A stretch of 64,000 bases of DNA, taken from Acidobacteriota bacterium. Lineage in GTDB: Bacteria; Acidobacteriota; Terriglobia; Acidiferrales; UBA7541. The translations under genes were made by a program, and so were the position numbers. The stretch covers positions 1-64,000 of the forward strand of contig QHZB01000189.1 in the NCBI GenBank assembly GCA_003224525.1. The letters are read 5' to 3'. The notes under the pieces were generated by a model. That model was given only the letters and a program-made list of their open reading frames with translations, did no database searches and was not told the origin of the DNA. Shown in pieces: positions 8,996 through 16,790 of this stretch. Every line of letters begins with the position of its first letter. Position 1 is the stretch's first letter.

Positions 8996-9015
8996 CCTTC
9001 TTTAGAGAATTATTT

Positions 9016-10446
9016 CTAGAACATGTTCCAAAGGAACTGGTTGTACACCTCATGGTGATACTGCACCTCGGGAACTTTCACGACTGTTCCAAGAGCCCGC
9101 GGGCACCGGTCGGCAGCAGCGCGCTTCAGATCAGCATAGCGAGCCTTGACGTCAGCCCCGAAGAGCGCGGTGGTCCAGTCAGCCTTCTCGAAATTTTCCA
9201 GAGCGGTGTAGATGTTGTCCGGGAGGTAGCGCTGCGCGGAGCGTAGACTCTTGATCTTGGCGATCTCGCCGTCGAGGCCGGTCTTGAAGATGGAATACAT
9301 GACCATGTAGGGGTTTGAGTCGGGGGCAACGGCGCGCACTTCCGTGCGCATGCTCTTCTCGTTGCCGATGGGGATGCGTACCATGGCGCCGCGGTTGACC
9401 GCCGAAGCATTGAGCTGGTTGGGCGCCTCGAAGTGCGGGTCGAGCCGGCGGTACGCATTGACGCTGGAGTTGATCAGCAAACAGATATCGTTGCCGTGGC
9501 TAAGAATGCGATCCACGAACTCCCAACCGAATTTGCTGAGTTTCTCCTCGCCCTTGGGATCCCAGAAGACGTTCTTGTTGTCCTTGCTGACAGAAACGTT
9601 GGTGTGCATGCCGTTGCCGTTGACCCCGACGACGGGCTTGGGCAGGAAGCACGCCGTGAACCCCATGTTGGTGGCCACCTGGCGGCAAATCAGCTTGTAA
9701 AGCTGGATCTGGTCGGCCGCGGAGACCACTTCGCCGTACCCATAGTTGATTTCGAATTGCGAGGGCGCGACTTCCGGGTGATCTTTCTCGTTCTGGAAAG
9801 CCATGGCCCGTTGGACCTCGGCGGTGGTGTCAATAAATGTGCGGAGCGGATCGCCGGGGAGAGAGTGGTAGTAACCGCCGGTATTGACGTATTCGAATTT
9901 GCCGGTTTCGTTGTAACTCCGCTCCGCGTTCTGGCCTTTAAAAAGGAATCCTTCAATTTCATTGGCGGCGTTGAGCGTGTAGCCCTTCTTCTCGTGCAGA
10001 TTGTCGGCGTAGCCCTTCAGAACTCCGCGAATGTCGGCGGCGTAAGGCGAACCGTCCTTGTCGATCACGTGGCCGAAGACAAGGACCTTGCCGGATCCAA
10101 ACACATCCGAAGGCGCCCAATAAAATGAGCCCCAATCCATCGCCAGCCGCAGGTCGCTTTCGCGTTGCGCGGTAAATCCGCGGATCGAGGAGCCGTCGAA
10201 CGTCAGGTTGTCCCAGCTCTTGATCAGAAATTTCTTGTCGTAATCAAGCATGTGCAGGCGACCTTCGAGATCACTGAACAGCACCGTCACGGCCTTGATC
10301 CGCTTTTCCTCCGTCAAATATTTAATGCGCTCTTCCTGAATTTTGTGCGCGGCAACTCGTTTCTGACGCTGCTCCTTGGCTTTCAGATTCAACTGCTCCA
10401 GCTCGTCATAGGATAGGGAAAGAAAGTTACGCAGTTCGTTCGACAT
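9016..10446 (-). CDS. Glutamine synthetase family protein
   Basis: Ammonia assimilation enzyme of the GS-I fold, 476 residues. The N-terminal beta-grasp region has the signature FDGSSIRGF. Catalytic-domain motifs include NEIEGFLF (metal-binding Glu residues), HEVAPSQFEINYG-like spacing and KPVVGVNGNGMHTN. I see no clear adenylylation-site loop of the enterobacterial type, so control by adenylylation is doubtful. The ATG is preceded by GAGGAG four bases upstream, which favours it over a longer frame. Substrate identity (glutamate versus another gamma-glutamyl acceptor) cannot be settled by reading. The interrupted host tRNA-Glu lies just upstream. Confidence 0.9.
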   Translation of the reverse strand: MSNELRNFLSLSYDELEQLNLKAKEQRQKRVAAHKIQEERIKYLTEEKRIKAVTVLFSDLEGRLHMLDYDKKFLIKSWDNLTFDGSSIRGFTAQRESDLRLAMDWGSFYWAPSDVFGSGKVLVFGHVIDKDGSPYAADIRGVLKGYADNLHEKKGYTLNAANEIEGFLFKGQNAERSYNETGKFEYVNTGGYYHSLPGDPLRTFIDTTAEVQRAMAFQNEKDHPEVAPSQFEINYGYGEVVSAADQIQLYKLICRQVATNMGFTACFLPKPVVGVNGNGMHTNVSVSKDNKNVFWDPKGEEKLSKFGWEFVDRILSHGNDICLLINSSVNAYRRLDPHFEAPNQLNASAVNRGAMVRIPIGNEKSMRTEVRAVAPDSNPYMVMYSIFKTGLDGEIAKIKSLRSAQRYLPDNIYTALENFEKADWTTALFGADVKARYADLKRAAADRCPRALGTVVKVPEVQYHHEVYNQFLWNMF

Positions 10447-10523
10447 GAATCTCCTCAAAGTGGGATAAGACTCAAGCTCAGGAGTAAACTCTTGGGCCGC
10501 AATGGACGCGCCAACCCGGCCAT

Positions 10524-10553
10524 AGGGTATCGCGTGGCACTTCCGACCGTCAA
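10524..10553 (-). promoter_or_regulatory. Candidate sigma-70 promoter of the glutamine synthetase gene
   Basis: On the minus strand TTGACG is followed, after about 18 bases, by TACCCT, about 80 bp before the glutamine synthetase start. The -35 is good and the -10 is weak. No clear sigma-54 site (TGGCAC-N5-TTGC) was seen on this strand. Confidence 0.3.
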
Positions 10554-10774
10554 TCGAAAGACCCAATGCAAAGAATCAAAGAAATTGCATTTGACTCCGT
10601 CCGGTTCGGCCCGAAGGCGCGCCAATGCAACGATGCGTGCTGCGCAAGCACGACCCTATCTCGGGGGCGCTTTCTCCGCCGCAGGCGCGAACAGCTCCTC
10701 TACCTGCAAGATTGGAAGATGATGCAGTCCTGTGCGACTGCAGACCAAAGGTGAATGAAAACATCAGGCAGAAC

Positions 10775-10821
10775 TGGTAGCGCTACCGGGAATCGAACCC
10801 GTATTTTAGCCTTGAGAGGGC
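10775..10821 (-). pseudogene. 3' half of interrupted host tRNA-Glu(CTC), left attachment site
   Basis: From 5' to 3' on the minus strand it contains the anticodon loop CTCTCAA, the 3' anticodon stem GGCTA, a T-arm (ACGGG TTCGATT CCCGG), the acceptor strand TAGCGCT, discriminator A and an encoded CCA. No matching 5' half adjoins it. The missing half (anticodon stem TAGCC, a perfect partner for GGCTA) is found 9.3 kb away. The T-stem has one A-G mismatch, possibly decay after disruption. The shared core with the other end is GCCCTCTCA. Confidence 0.85.
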
Positions 10822-10838
10822 GGAATCGAGGAAACCGG

Positions 10839-12008
10839 ATGCTACAACACGAGATTAGCGAAGGGTTTCTGCGGAAGGTAGGCCGGAACTACTTCATGAT
10901 TCTGACGATTGACGGCCAGCGCCAACAGCGTCGAACAGGCACGGCTGTTGAAGTCAAGGCAGCGGAAATGCTGGAGGACTGGAAGGCTCAAGCCAAGTCT
11001 GGCGTGGTGGAAGAGGCCCGGCTGCGTTACGAAGCGATGCGGGACGAGTACATTCAGAAAGGTGGTAAACAGGTTCAAGAGAGCATCCTGCGCGATCTGA
11101 ATATGTTCTTCAAGAACATCCGCATAAGCGCCATCACAGTCAAGAAGCTTGATGAGTTTCGCACCTGGCGGGAGAGCCTGGCGCAGGTTGTTGAATACCG
11201 GAACGAAACCCTGGCAAAGGAAATATCCCTACGCATTCAGAAAGCGACCAGCAACGGGCGGAAGAAACTTTCGCCGGGCCAAAAGGAAAAGATCGAAGAA
11301 GAGGCAACGACCTGGGTTGACAACGGCGTGAAGGCCACAACCAATCGCCGCTTGACCGTTCTCCGTGCCATGTTCAACTTTCTTGTGAAGCGTGGCACGA
11401 TTCAGAAAACTGATGTTCCTTCGTTCCCTATCGCAAACAATGTTGACAACAAGCGCCGAGGCTACCTCGACAAAGAGGACATGGACAAGCTTCTCAAAAT
11501 CCTCCCCGGATACCTCCACCCGTTCGTGCGCTTTCTTTATGCAACAGGCATGCGTTCCGGCCAGGCTTCACAACTAACCTGGGATATGGTCGATGCGAAG
11601 GTCACGGAACTGCACGTCCCTGGTGAACTCACTAAGAACGGTGAAGACTTCACTCTTCCACTCATGTATCGCGACGGTATGCCGATGTTTGATTTCGTAA
11701 CGGACTTGAAAAAATCTGTGCGTCAACCGCACGAGCCGATCTTCGATACAACTGACTTTCGTGGCCAGTGGCGTCAAGCTTGCGCAAAATTAGGACTTGG
11801 AATCGACAATCCTGAAACCCAGGTCTATCGCGGGTTGCGTCCTCATGATTTCGGTCGCACGGCATGCCGCAACATGATTAAAGCGGGTATCCCTCAAGCA
11901 GTCGCAATGGCGATCTCGGGACACAAAACTGATAGCATGTTCCGTCGCTACGCCATCATGGACAAGAGCGCCGTACAGGAAGCGTTCGAAGTTCTCGCTA
12001 GCAAGTGA
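10839..12008 (+). CDS. Tyrosine recombinase (integrase)
   Basis: Site-specific recombinase of 389 residues, expected to integrate and excise the element. The N-terminal arm- and core-binding regions are followed by the catalytic domain, with Arg in ATGMRSGQASQLTW, HDFGRT (H-x2-R), SGHKT and the nucleophile in RRYAIMDK. An insertion rich in charged residues (about 130-175) lies in the core-binding domain. The ATG is preceded by GAGGAAA. A longer frame exists upstream but reads through the tRNA remnant and is unlikely to be translated. The gene lies 18 bp inside the left attachment core and is followed after 15 bp by the element's tRNA. Confidence 0.92.
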   Translation: MLQHEISEGFLRKVGRNYFMILTIDGQRQQRRTGTAVEVKAAEMLEDWKAQAKSGVVEEARLRYEAMRDEYIQKGGKQVQESILRDLNMFFKNIRISAITVKKLDEFRTWRESLAQVVEYRNETLAKEISLRIQKATSNGRKKLSPGQKEKIEEEATTWVDNGVKATTNRRLTVLRAMFNFLVKRGTIQKTDVPSFPIANNVDNKRRGYLDKEDMDKLLKILPGYLHPFVRFLYATGMRSGQASQLTWDMVDAKVTELHVPGELTKNGEDFTLPLMYRDGMPMFDFVTDLKKSVRQPHEPIFDTTDFRGQWRQACAKLGLGIDNPETQVYRGLRPHDFGRTACRNMIKAGIPQAVAMAISGHKTDSMFRRYAIMDKSAVQEAFEVLASK

Positions 12009-12014
12009 TAGAAT
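11985..12014 (+). promoter_or_regulatory. Candidate promoter for the element-borne tRNA
   Basis: TTCGAA, 18 bases and then TAGAAT lie across the integrase 3' end; the -10-like box ends 9 bases before the mature tRNA 5' end. The -35 match is weak. Cotranscription with the integrase is the alternative. Confidence 0.3.
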
Positions 12015-12023
12015 CTATATCGA

Positions 12024-12098
12024 GGCCCGGTAGTGTAATCGGTTTAACACGTTGCCCTCTCAAGGCAAAGATTACGGGTTCGATTCCCGTCCGGGCTA
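12024..12098 (+). tRNA. tRNA-Glu (anticodon CTC), carried by the element
   Basis: Folds as a complete cloverleaf: acceptor GGCCCGG / CCGGGCT (one G-U), D-stem GTGT / ACAC, anticodon stem TTGCC / GGCAA with loop CTCTCAA (anticodon CTC), T-arm ACGGG TTCGATT CCCGT and discriminator A. CCA is not encoded, whereas the interrupted host copy encodes CCA, so the two have different origins. It would read GAG codons. It lies inside the element that destroys a host tRNA-Glu(CTC), and so may replace it. Confidence 0.93.
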
Positions 12099-12106
12099 CT
12101 AAACTT

Positions 12107-12349
12107 TCAAGCGGCCTTCTGCACACGGCTATCTACGAACGCTTCCAAATCAGCACGACGCATGAGGTACGGCTTCTGGTTCACGATGGGCAGATGCTTG
12201 GCGTGAATCGCTTGACGTAGCGCCCACACACTGTACCCCGTATACTTCGATGCACCTTTTAGATCAAAACTATATGCTGGCGGCTGCGGCTCTGGCGCAG
12301 GCACGAGTTGCGGCGCTGGATTCGAGTATTTCTTCTTGGGGCGAGGCAT
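12107..12349 (-). CDS. Excisionase-like helix-turn-helix protein
   Basis: Small DNA-binding protein of 80 residues. A basic, Pro-rich N-terminus (MPRPKKKYSNPAPQ) is followed by an HTH_17/Xis-like winged helix (LKGASKYTGYSVWALRQAIHAK, then a wing region ending in RRADLEAFVDSRV). It lies convergent to the integrase and tRNA, a normal position for a recombination directionality factor. A longer frame upstream is possible, but the internal ATG begins a typical domain architecture. Whether it acts in excision or in transcription is inferred from family only. Confidence 0.7.
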   Translation of the reverse strand: MPRPKKKYSNPAPQLVPAPEPQPPAYSFDLKGASKYTGYSVWALRQAIHAKHLPIVNQKPYLMRRADLEAFVDSRVQKAA

Positions 12350-12429
12350 TACGCCACCGCCTGGGTAATGGAGGGAATAACTGTGGGGACGCGGGCATTC
12401 TTTACAGCCATAGCGCAACCTTTTTGAGA

Positions 12430-12963
12430 TTGACTTATGGTCTGAGTTTGCCGATTGCTCCACCTATCGAATTCTCGGGCACCGTCAATGTGAACACCAC
12501 TCCAACAAGCCCGGTTTATGTCGATGCCGATCGACCCGCTCGTAACAGTTTCAGCGCGTCGTGCTTTACCAACAACTACGACTCGAACAGCGGCCAGGCT
12601 TCCTGTACGATTTTCACGATTCCGGCACGCCGCCAAGTCGTGGTCGAGAGTGTTTCTTGTACAGCAGAAGTTGCCGCCGGGCAGGGACCGGCACAGGCCG
12701 ACTTGATCATTCCGAACATTCCCTATGGCTCCGGCCCGGGGTCCGGAGTAATCGCCTACCAGTTTCCCCTGGCAATGACCAAGCAAACGCTGAATACAGG
12801 GACAGGCGCGGACATCTGGGCTATAACGAATCAGTTCCGTGCCTACGGTCGGGCACCCTCCGATGGCAGCGTAGATATCGGAGTATTCTTCCGCGCGTCT
12901 TTGCCGAATCTAAACCCGCCTCAGGGGATGAATTGCACAATCGCTGGGTACGTGGTGCCTTAG
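12430..12963 (+). CDS. Hypothetical protein, possibly the C-terminal part of a larger secreted protein
   Basis: The frame has a convincing protein-like body (EFSGTVNVNTTPTSPVYVDAD, then SASCFTNNYDSNSGQASCTIF, ending MNCTIAGYVVP). This resembles C-terminal parts of acidobacterial proteins rich in TVNV repeats. There is no good start: the upstream frame overlaps the HTH gene on the other strand, and the TTG used here has no ribosome site. Cys pairs suggest extracytoplasmic disulphides. It is either a truncated remnant or a short gene with a non-standard start. Confidence 0.4.
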   Translation: MTYGLSLPIAPPIEFSGTVNVNTTPTSPVYVDADRPARNSFSASCFTNNYDSNSGQASCTIFTIPARRQVVVESVSCTAEVAAGQGPAQADLIIPNIPYGSGPGSGVIAYQFPLAMTKQTLNTGTGADIWAITNQFRAYGRAPSDGSVDIGVFFRASLPNLNPPQGMNCTIAGYVVP

Positions 12964-12987
12964 AAGGCCGACTGCAGCCACTCTATT

Positions 12988-13149
12988 ATGCCCCACCTTT
13001 CGACCTGCACGGAGGGTGGGGCAACTCGCCCCCTCATTGCAGGGGCGAACTGGTCGGCATCCATCAAGGACGCGAGGGGGTTTCCCAATGCGGGTCAGAC
13101 GCTATATCTGTGTGCGAGTACGATGGACGCCACGGGAGCCGCAGGATAA
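12988..13149 (+). CDS. Small hypothetical ORF (53 aa)
   Basis: An ATG frame of 53 residues lies just after the preceding frame, with a coherent C-terminus (GANWSASIKDARGFPNAGQ, then LYLCASTMDATGAAG). It looks like the tail of a conserved family rather than random coding. No clear ribosome site is visible. It may be a fragment of the same decayed region. About 110 bp without a recognisable gene follow. Confidence 0.3.
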   Translation: MPHLSTCTEGGATRPLIAGANWSASIKDARGFPNAGQTLYLCASTMDATGAAG

Positions 13150-13260
13150 TCCTCACAGCCGACTCCGACGTGATAAATTTTGCCAACGGTAAACTGGTCC
13201 GACGCGAATGAGTGCTCACAGTCTGGTGATTTCGGATGCAGAATCAAATTCCGTGGATAA

Positions 13261-13455
13261 TTAATGGGACCGTCTGCGCGCATCGCGCCGAATTTCCAGT
13301 ACGCGCTCAATATCCCTTTCTCGAATCATAACCTTCGCACCGTGTCTCACCCTTGGTAACAAGATACCTTCGAGGCACAGCCATCGCTTGAGCGTGTGCC
13401 GCCCCACTCCGATTCTCCGCGCGGCCTCGCTAAGTGAGTAGTGTTTTTCCAGCAT
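13261..13455 (-). CDS. Small HTH DNA-binding protein (excisionase/MerR-like)
   Basis: Protein of 64 residues, almost entirely one winged HTH (YSLSEAARRIGVGRHTLKRW, wing LPRVRHGAKVMIRERDIERV). It is probably a transcription or recombination directionality factor of the element. GGAGG 8 nt upstream supports the ATG used here; an upstream in-frame GTG is nearer the ribosome site and less likely. It follows the ribbon-helix-helix gene closely on the same strand, so the two are probably an operon. Confidence 0.7.
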   Translation of the reverse strand: MLEKHYSLSEAARRIGVGRHTLKRWLCLEGILLPRVRHGAKVMIRERDIERVLEIRRDARRRSH

Positions 13456-13469
13456 CACCCCCACCTCCG

Positions 13470-13640
13470 CTACCGTTTATGCCGTTCAATGTATTCGCGC
13501 AGCGCCGCACAGAGAATCTGTGTCATAGTCCCATCTTCGCTTTTAGCAATAGCATTAATCCTCTTGTAGACCGCGAAATCCACACGAGCGGAAAGCACTG
13601 CCATCTTGCGTTGCGTAACGGGCTTGCGCTTGCGACCCAC
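13470..13640 (-). CDS. Small ribbon-helix-helix-like protein
   Basis: Protein of 56 residues with a basic N-terminus and a pattern typical of CopG/Arc folds (MAVLSARVDFAVYKRINAIA followed by two short helices ending in ALREYIERHKR). The GTG start is preceded by GAGGAG. It is probably a DNA-binding regulator of element functions; a lone antitoxin is possible but no toxin partner is adjacent, since the downstream gene encodes an HTH protein. Confidence 0.6.
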   Translation of the reverse strand: MGRKRKPVTQRKMAVLSARVDFAVYKRINAIAKSEDGTMTQILCAALREYIERHKR

Positions 13641-13816
13641 GGCGCTCCTCAAATCGCTTGATGTGTTAGCAGCGATCCAACGCATTTGCAAGTCAGTTTT
13701 ACACTTATTTCTAACTGTATCCCGTTCTGTTGCCCGTGCTCAACGTAAGCCCAACAGAATCAGAATATGCGTAGAATCAAGCATTCTACTCGATAGGACG
13801 TTTACCGCTCGCGTTG

Positions 13817-13997
13817 CTAAGAGTCTTTTGTCGAAAATGAATTCACAATCGTAGGCCATCGCGCATCGATTCGTTCGAGGATGAACACAGCATCTTCGAT
13901 GGCACGGTCCACGAAAAACCCCTTTGCCATATTCGACTTGTCCGGGTCCAGGTCGATGAGCCGCCAACAGAATGGCGAACTTCCGCTCCTCTGTCAT
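13817..13997 (-). pseudogene. Remnant of a small conserved hypothetical gene
   Basis: The start reads MTEERKFAILLAA, after which the coding sense shifts to another frame (LIDLDPDKSNMAKGFFVDRA, IEDAVFILERIDARWPT) and stops at TAG. Both halves look like real protein and together would make one short helical protein. A frameshift separates them. I know no function. Confidence 0.4.
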
Positions 13998-14099
13998 TTC
14001 ACGGGCCTAATCGAATACCCCCTTTACGAAATGCGCAATCATCCGGTCGCGAGCGATTGACTCCCTCTTGTACCTCTCACTTATCATTTGGACGTGAAA

Positions 14100-14471
14100 A
14101 TGCCACCTCGCTTCCCCCGCGCATCCTTTAGCCGAGAAGAGTATCTCCGGATGCCATCTGACCGCCAGAGAAACCAGAAGCGGACCCCTGCTGCCGTGGC
14201 TCTACAGGTCTCAAGTGCGGCGCAACCGTTCATCACAGAATTGGCGTTTACTGAAAACGTCAGCTTGCACGGCGTCCGCGTGGTAACGGGGCGTGCGTGG
14301 AAACGAGCAGAGCGCGTGATTGTGAAGTCTTACAACGGCAGCGTCCAATCACGGGCAACGGTAATTTATTGTCATCATTTGGCGAAGGCACGCTACGCCG
14401 TTGGGTTGGAGCTACATTCACCGGTGGGGACATGGGCGGACACTTCGCAACCTCCAAGAGTGGAAGTATAG
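14100..14471 (+). CDS. Stand-alone PilZ-domain protein
   Basis: Protein of 123 residues whose core is a PilZ domain with both c-di-GMP signatures: RxxxR (RNQKR) and NxSxxG (NVSLHG), then ARYAVGLEL near the end of the barrel. It is probably a cytosolic c-di-GMP receptor acting on an unknown partner. Two further PilZ genes lie 2-3 kb downstream on the other strand. The ATG is chosen over a TTG four codons earlier; neither has a strong ribosome site. Confidence 0.7.
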   Translation: MPPRFPRASFSREEYLRMPSDRQRNQKRTPAAVALQVSSAAQPFITELAFTENVSLHGVRVVTGRAWKRAERVIVKSYNGSVQSRATVIYCHHLAKARYAVGLELHSPVGTWADTSQPPRVEV

Positions 14472-14528
14472 CTCAGCATCTCCAAAGTCTTGTGCAGGAT
14501 GCTTACCTCAGTGGCAACTCTTTGAGGT

Positions 14529-15011
14529 CTAATTTTCCGGTTGATAGGTGGAGGTCTTTTCCGCAGAGGGGGCTTGCTGAAGCTCGTCATTATTGCTGCG
14601 GCTCGAATGGCACTGGGGACATCTCCACAGCCGGAAGCTCCTCTGCGCAGGCAGAACCTCAGCAAGGTACATGGGCAGCCCATCTTGCGAACACCAGACC
14701 TCCGGCGTCATGTCTGGGTCGACCCCATTCCCGTTGTGCACGACGGCGAAGTATCCGCGTGAGCTGTTGTAATGGACGAGGCAATCAGGCTCCGGACAGG
14801 CGTACACAAGAGTCTGCTCTGGCTCGCTCCCGCTTTGCAGAGGAACTTGGGTTAGCCTCATCTCAAGATGATGCTCGTAACAGAGCGGTTGAAGCGCCTT
14901 GTTCCTTTGCAGAGCTGACACACGGTGTGTTCCGAAACACATTAGAAGGGACTTCTCTGAGGGCTTCTGGGCTAGGGAGGCAGATTGCATCGCGCCAGTA
15001 TCTTTTTTCAT
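14529..15011 (-). CDS. Hypothetical protein with Cys pairs (possible zinc binding)
   Basis: Protein of 160 residues, not recognised. Cys/His residues are spaced as in zinc ribbons (CYEHH, CPEPDC and CPQCH near the C-terminus). A good ribosome site (GAGGTGA) lies four bases before the ATG. The composition is ordinary and there is no signal peptide or membrane helix. It sits among element cargo genes. Confidence 0.6.
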   Translation of the reverse strand: MKKDTGAMQSASLAQKPSEKSLLMCFGTHRVSALQRNKALQPLCYEHHLEMRLTQVPLQSGSEPEQTLVYACPEPDCLVHYNSSRGYFAVVHNGNGVDPDMTPEVWCSQDGLPMYLAEVLPAQRSFRLWRCPQCHSSRSNNDELQQAPSAEKTSTYQPEN

Positions 15012-15177
15012 GAATCACCTCGGAGTGCGGATTGATCCAGCTTCGGAATTGAGGTGATGGCAAACGACCTGCCAGTCCAGAAGTTGAGGAATCTTATTGA
15101 AAGAATTAGAGATAAGGAATCTTAGGTAGTAAGCCTCTGCTGCAGATTTTTTGCGCAATATGAAGAAATTACAAGTT

Positions 15178-15609
15178 CTAGTACCCGGCACCTACGACCT
15201 CCATGTGCCCTTCGATGTATGAGTCAGGTCGAAGCCGTGATTCATACCGGACCAAAATGCGGGTACCTTCACGACTGACGAGCATCCACATACCATGCAT
15301 ATATCCGAGCTTTTGAAATAAACCAAAGACAGTTGGAATGTCGTTTGTATTCGGCGCAGTCAGGTCATCGTATCGCATGCCAACCAGTTCTTCACGTTGA
15401 TACCCAACAAGTTGGCAGAAACTGTCCGAAACTTCGACATACCTCCTGTCGCCGTCTACCACCGTAACGTACTGAGGCTCCACTTCAAATTGCGGGGCTT
15501 CCAATTCTTGGCGAAGTGTTTTAACAATACTCCGCGCCCATTCGGGATACTCTGTCTCGGATTCGTAGTGAGTAACGCGAGGTGGAGTATACGGTTTCCT
15601 TTTTGACAT
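15178..15609 (-). CDS. PAS-domain protein
   Basis: Single-domain protein of 143 residues. After a charged N-terminus comes a PAS fold (VTVVDGDRRYVEVSDSFCQLVGY, then EELVGMRYDDLT and VRYESRLRPD). No output domain follows, so it would act through a partner or as a ligand sensor. The ATG has GGAGG about 12 bases upstream; an upstream TTG gives 12 more residues. It lies near three PilZ proteins, suggesting but not proving a signalling link. Confidence 0.65.
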   Translation of the reverse strand: MSKRKPYTPPRVTHYESETEYPEWARSIVKTLRQELEAPQFEVEPQYVTVVDGDRRYVEVSDSFCQLVGYQREELVGMRYDDLTAPNTNDIPTVFGLFQKLGYMHGMWMLVSREGTRILVRYESRLRPDSYIEGHMEVVGAGY

Positions 15610-15737
15610 TTCAGCGGATGCCTCCGTATACGCCCTAAGATACAAGCGTTGCGCTTTTGTAACGCACTGCGAGAACGCCTGCTTGGGAAACCAATCAAGA
15701 CTCCCTTTAACTCATGTGGGGTGGATTTCTACACCCG

Positions 15738-16150
15738 CCCGGCTGGTGGTACACTTGTTTCAAACTTCAATGTCCATTCTATGATCTGCTCATGCTCCCG
15801 AAGCACGTCCACAAATTTGGCATCGAGCCAGGTCTTGTTTCGAATCTCGACTGCAAACTTGCACGTGAACATTGGTTGCAACTGCTTTAGAAAGAAGCGC
15901 AGACGGGGGAGGAATTCATTGGCGCTCTTGAACGCGTAGTTGTTGAAATACGGAATTGTAGAAGCAATGGCCCAAGCTTATCGTCAAGTAGGTCCATCCG
16001 GGTGATGAACTCGTCAAACTCCTCTTCACAGTCCACCAGCACTTTATCGTTGCGTCACAACTCTCGGGACTTTGGCGGCGAATACAAAATCGGGAGGAGT
16101 CTTCTCGTACCATCCGGTCACTGTCGAAACCGAGGGCGTCCGATAAGACG
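15738..16150 (-). pseudogene. Decayed DUF72 (YecE-like) gene
   Basis: Pieces of one DUF72 protein can be read in order but in different frames: TVTGWYEKTPPDFVFAAKVP, then KVLVDCEEEFDEF and LLDDKLGPLLLQF, then YFNNYAFKSANEFLPRLRFF, and FAVEIRNKTWLDAKFVDVLR. At least two frameshifts and a missing C-terminus make it non-functional. It shows that parts of the element are degenerating. Confidence 0.7.
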
Positions 16151-16194
16151 AACTATCCATTTCAACCGTTGCAAATTGGGTCAGGTTACATTCC

Positions 16195-16464
16195 CTATGC
16201 GGCTACTTCCACTCCAATAGCGAAGACGCCGCTCTCCTTGCGCTGGCAGTAAGCGACCCTTCCTTCAAACTGAACGCCATTCCGGGGTAAAGTAACCAGG
16301 ACACGAGTCCCAGGCTGCCAACACCGCGCCGTGGTAACGCGTGCGCCGTGAGGACTCACGTTCTCAGTGACCGTCTTTTCCTTTTGCACAGATTCTTTTG
16401 AAAGCGAAACCTCTGCGTCCCATATCTGTTGGATACGCCTTTCGGATCGACCGTTTGCAGCCAT
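16195..16464 (-). CDS. Stand-alone PilZ-domain protein
   Basis: Protein of 89 residues from the internal ATG chosen here (131 if the upstream ATG is used). It has RxxxR (RSERR) and NxSxxG (NVSPHG) c-di-GMP motifs, then a barrel (VLVTLPRNGVQFEGRVAYC, GVFAIGVEV). It shares the segment TVTENVSPHGARV with the next PilZ gene, so the two arose by duplication. Neither start has a strong ribosome site. Confidence 0.65.
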   Translation of the reverse strand: MAANGRSERRIQQIWDAEVSLSKESVQKEKTVTENVSPHGARVTTARCWQPGTRVLVTLPRNGVQFEGRVAYCQRKESGVFAIGVEVAA

Positions 16465-16790
16465 TTTGACACCCGATTGATTTTCGGTGTTGTCAGTCCT
16501 ACACGTATAGAGTGCCTGTTCTGTGGCTCTCTCTCTCTCCGAAGCCTCCCGAGGGGGGCCGGATGACCTCACGAGAATAATTCTTGGCATCTAATAATAA
16601 TTAACAAGAAGGCGAATCCCGGAAATCGAACACGGTAGATACCCTAGCGGGGCGTCCGGAAAGCCTAAACGGCTTGGTTTCAAGGCGGTACCAGAATTGA
16701 GGAGTCCACGACGGTACGAGACCACGACAGGGGCACAACATACGATTAACTTTCTTTACCGCCTCTGCGCGAGGTCTAACTCTTCCTGCT

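Noticed and set aside
10755-10838. N-terminal extension of the integrase
   Set aside because: The extra residues (GNRTRILALRG) are the translation of the tRNA remnant in antisense. A good ribosome site supports the ATG at 10839.
10775-12098. Left tRNA fragment and intact tRNA as the two ends of one small element
   Set aside because: They are in opposite orientation, so they cannot be a direct-repeat attachment pair. The matching 5' half lies at 20132-20168.
12250-12429. N-terminal extension of the hypothetical protein at 12430
   Set aside because: It overlaps the HTH gene on the other strand, whose coding sense is much clearer.
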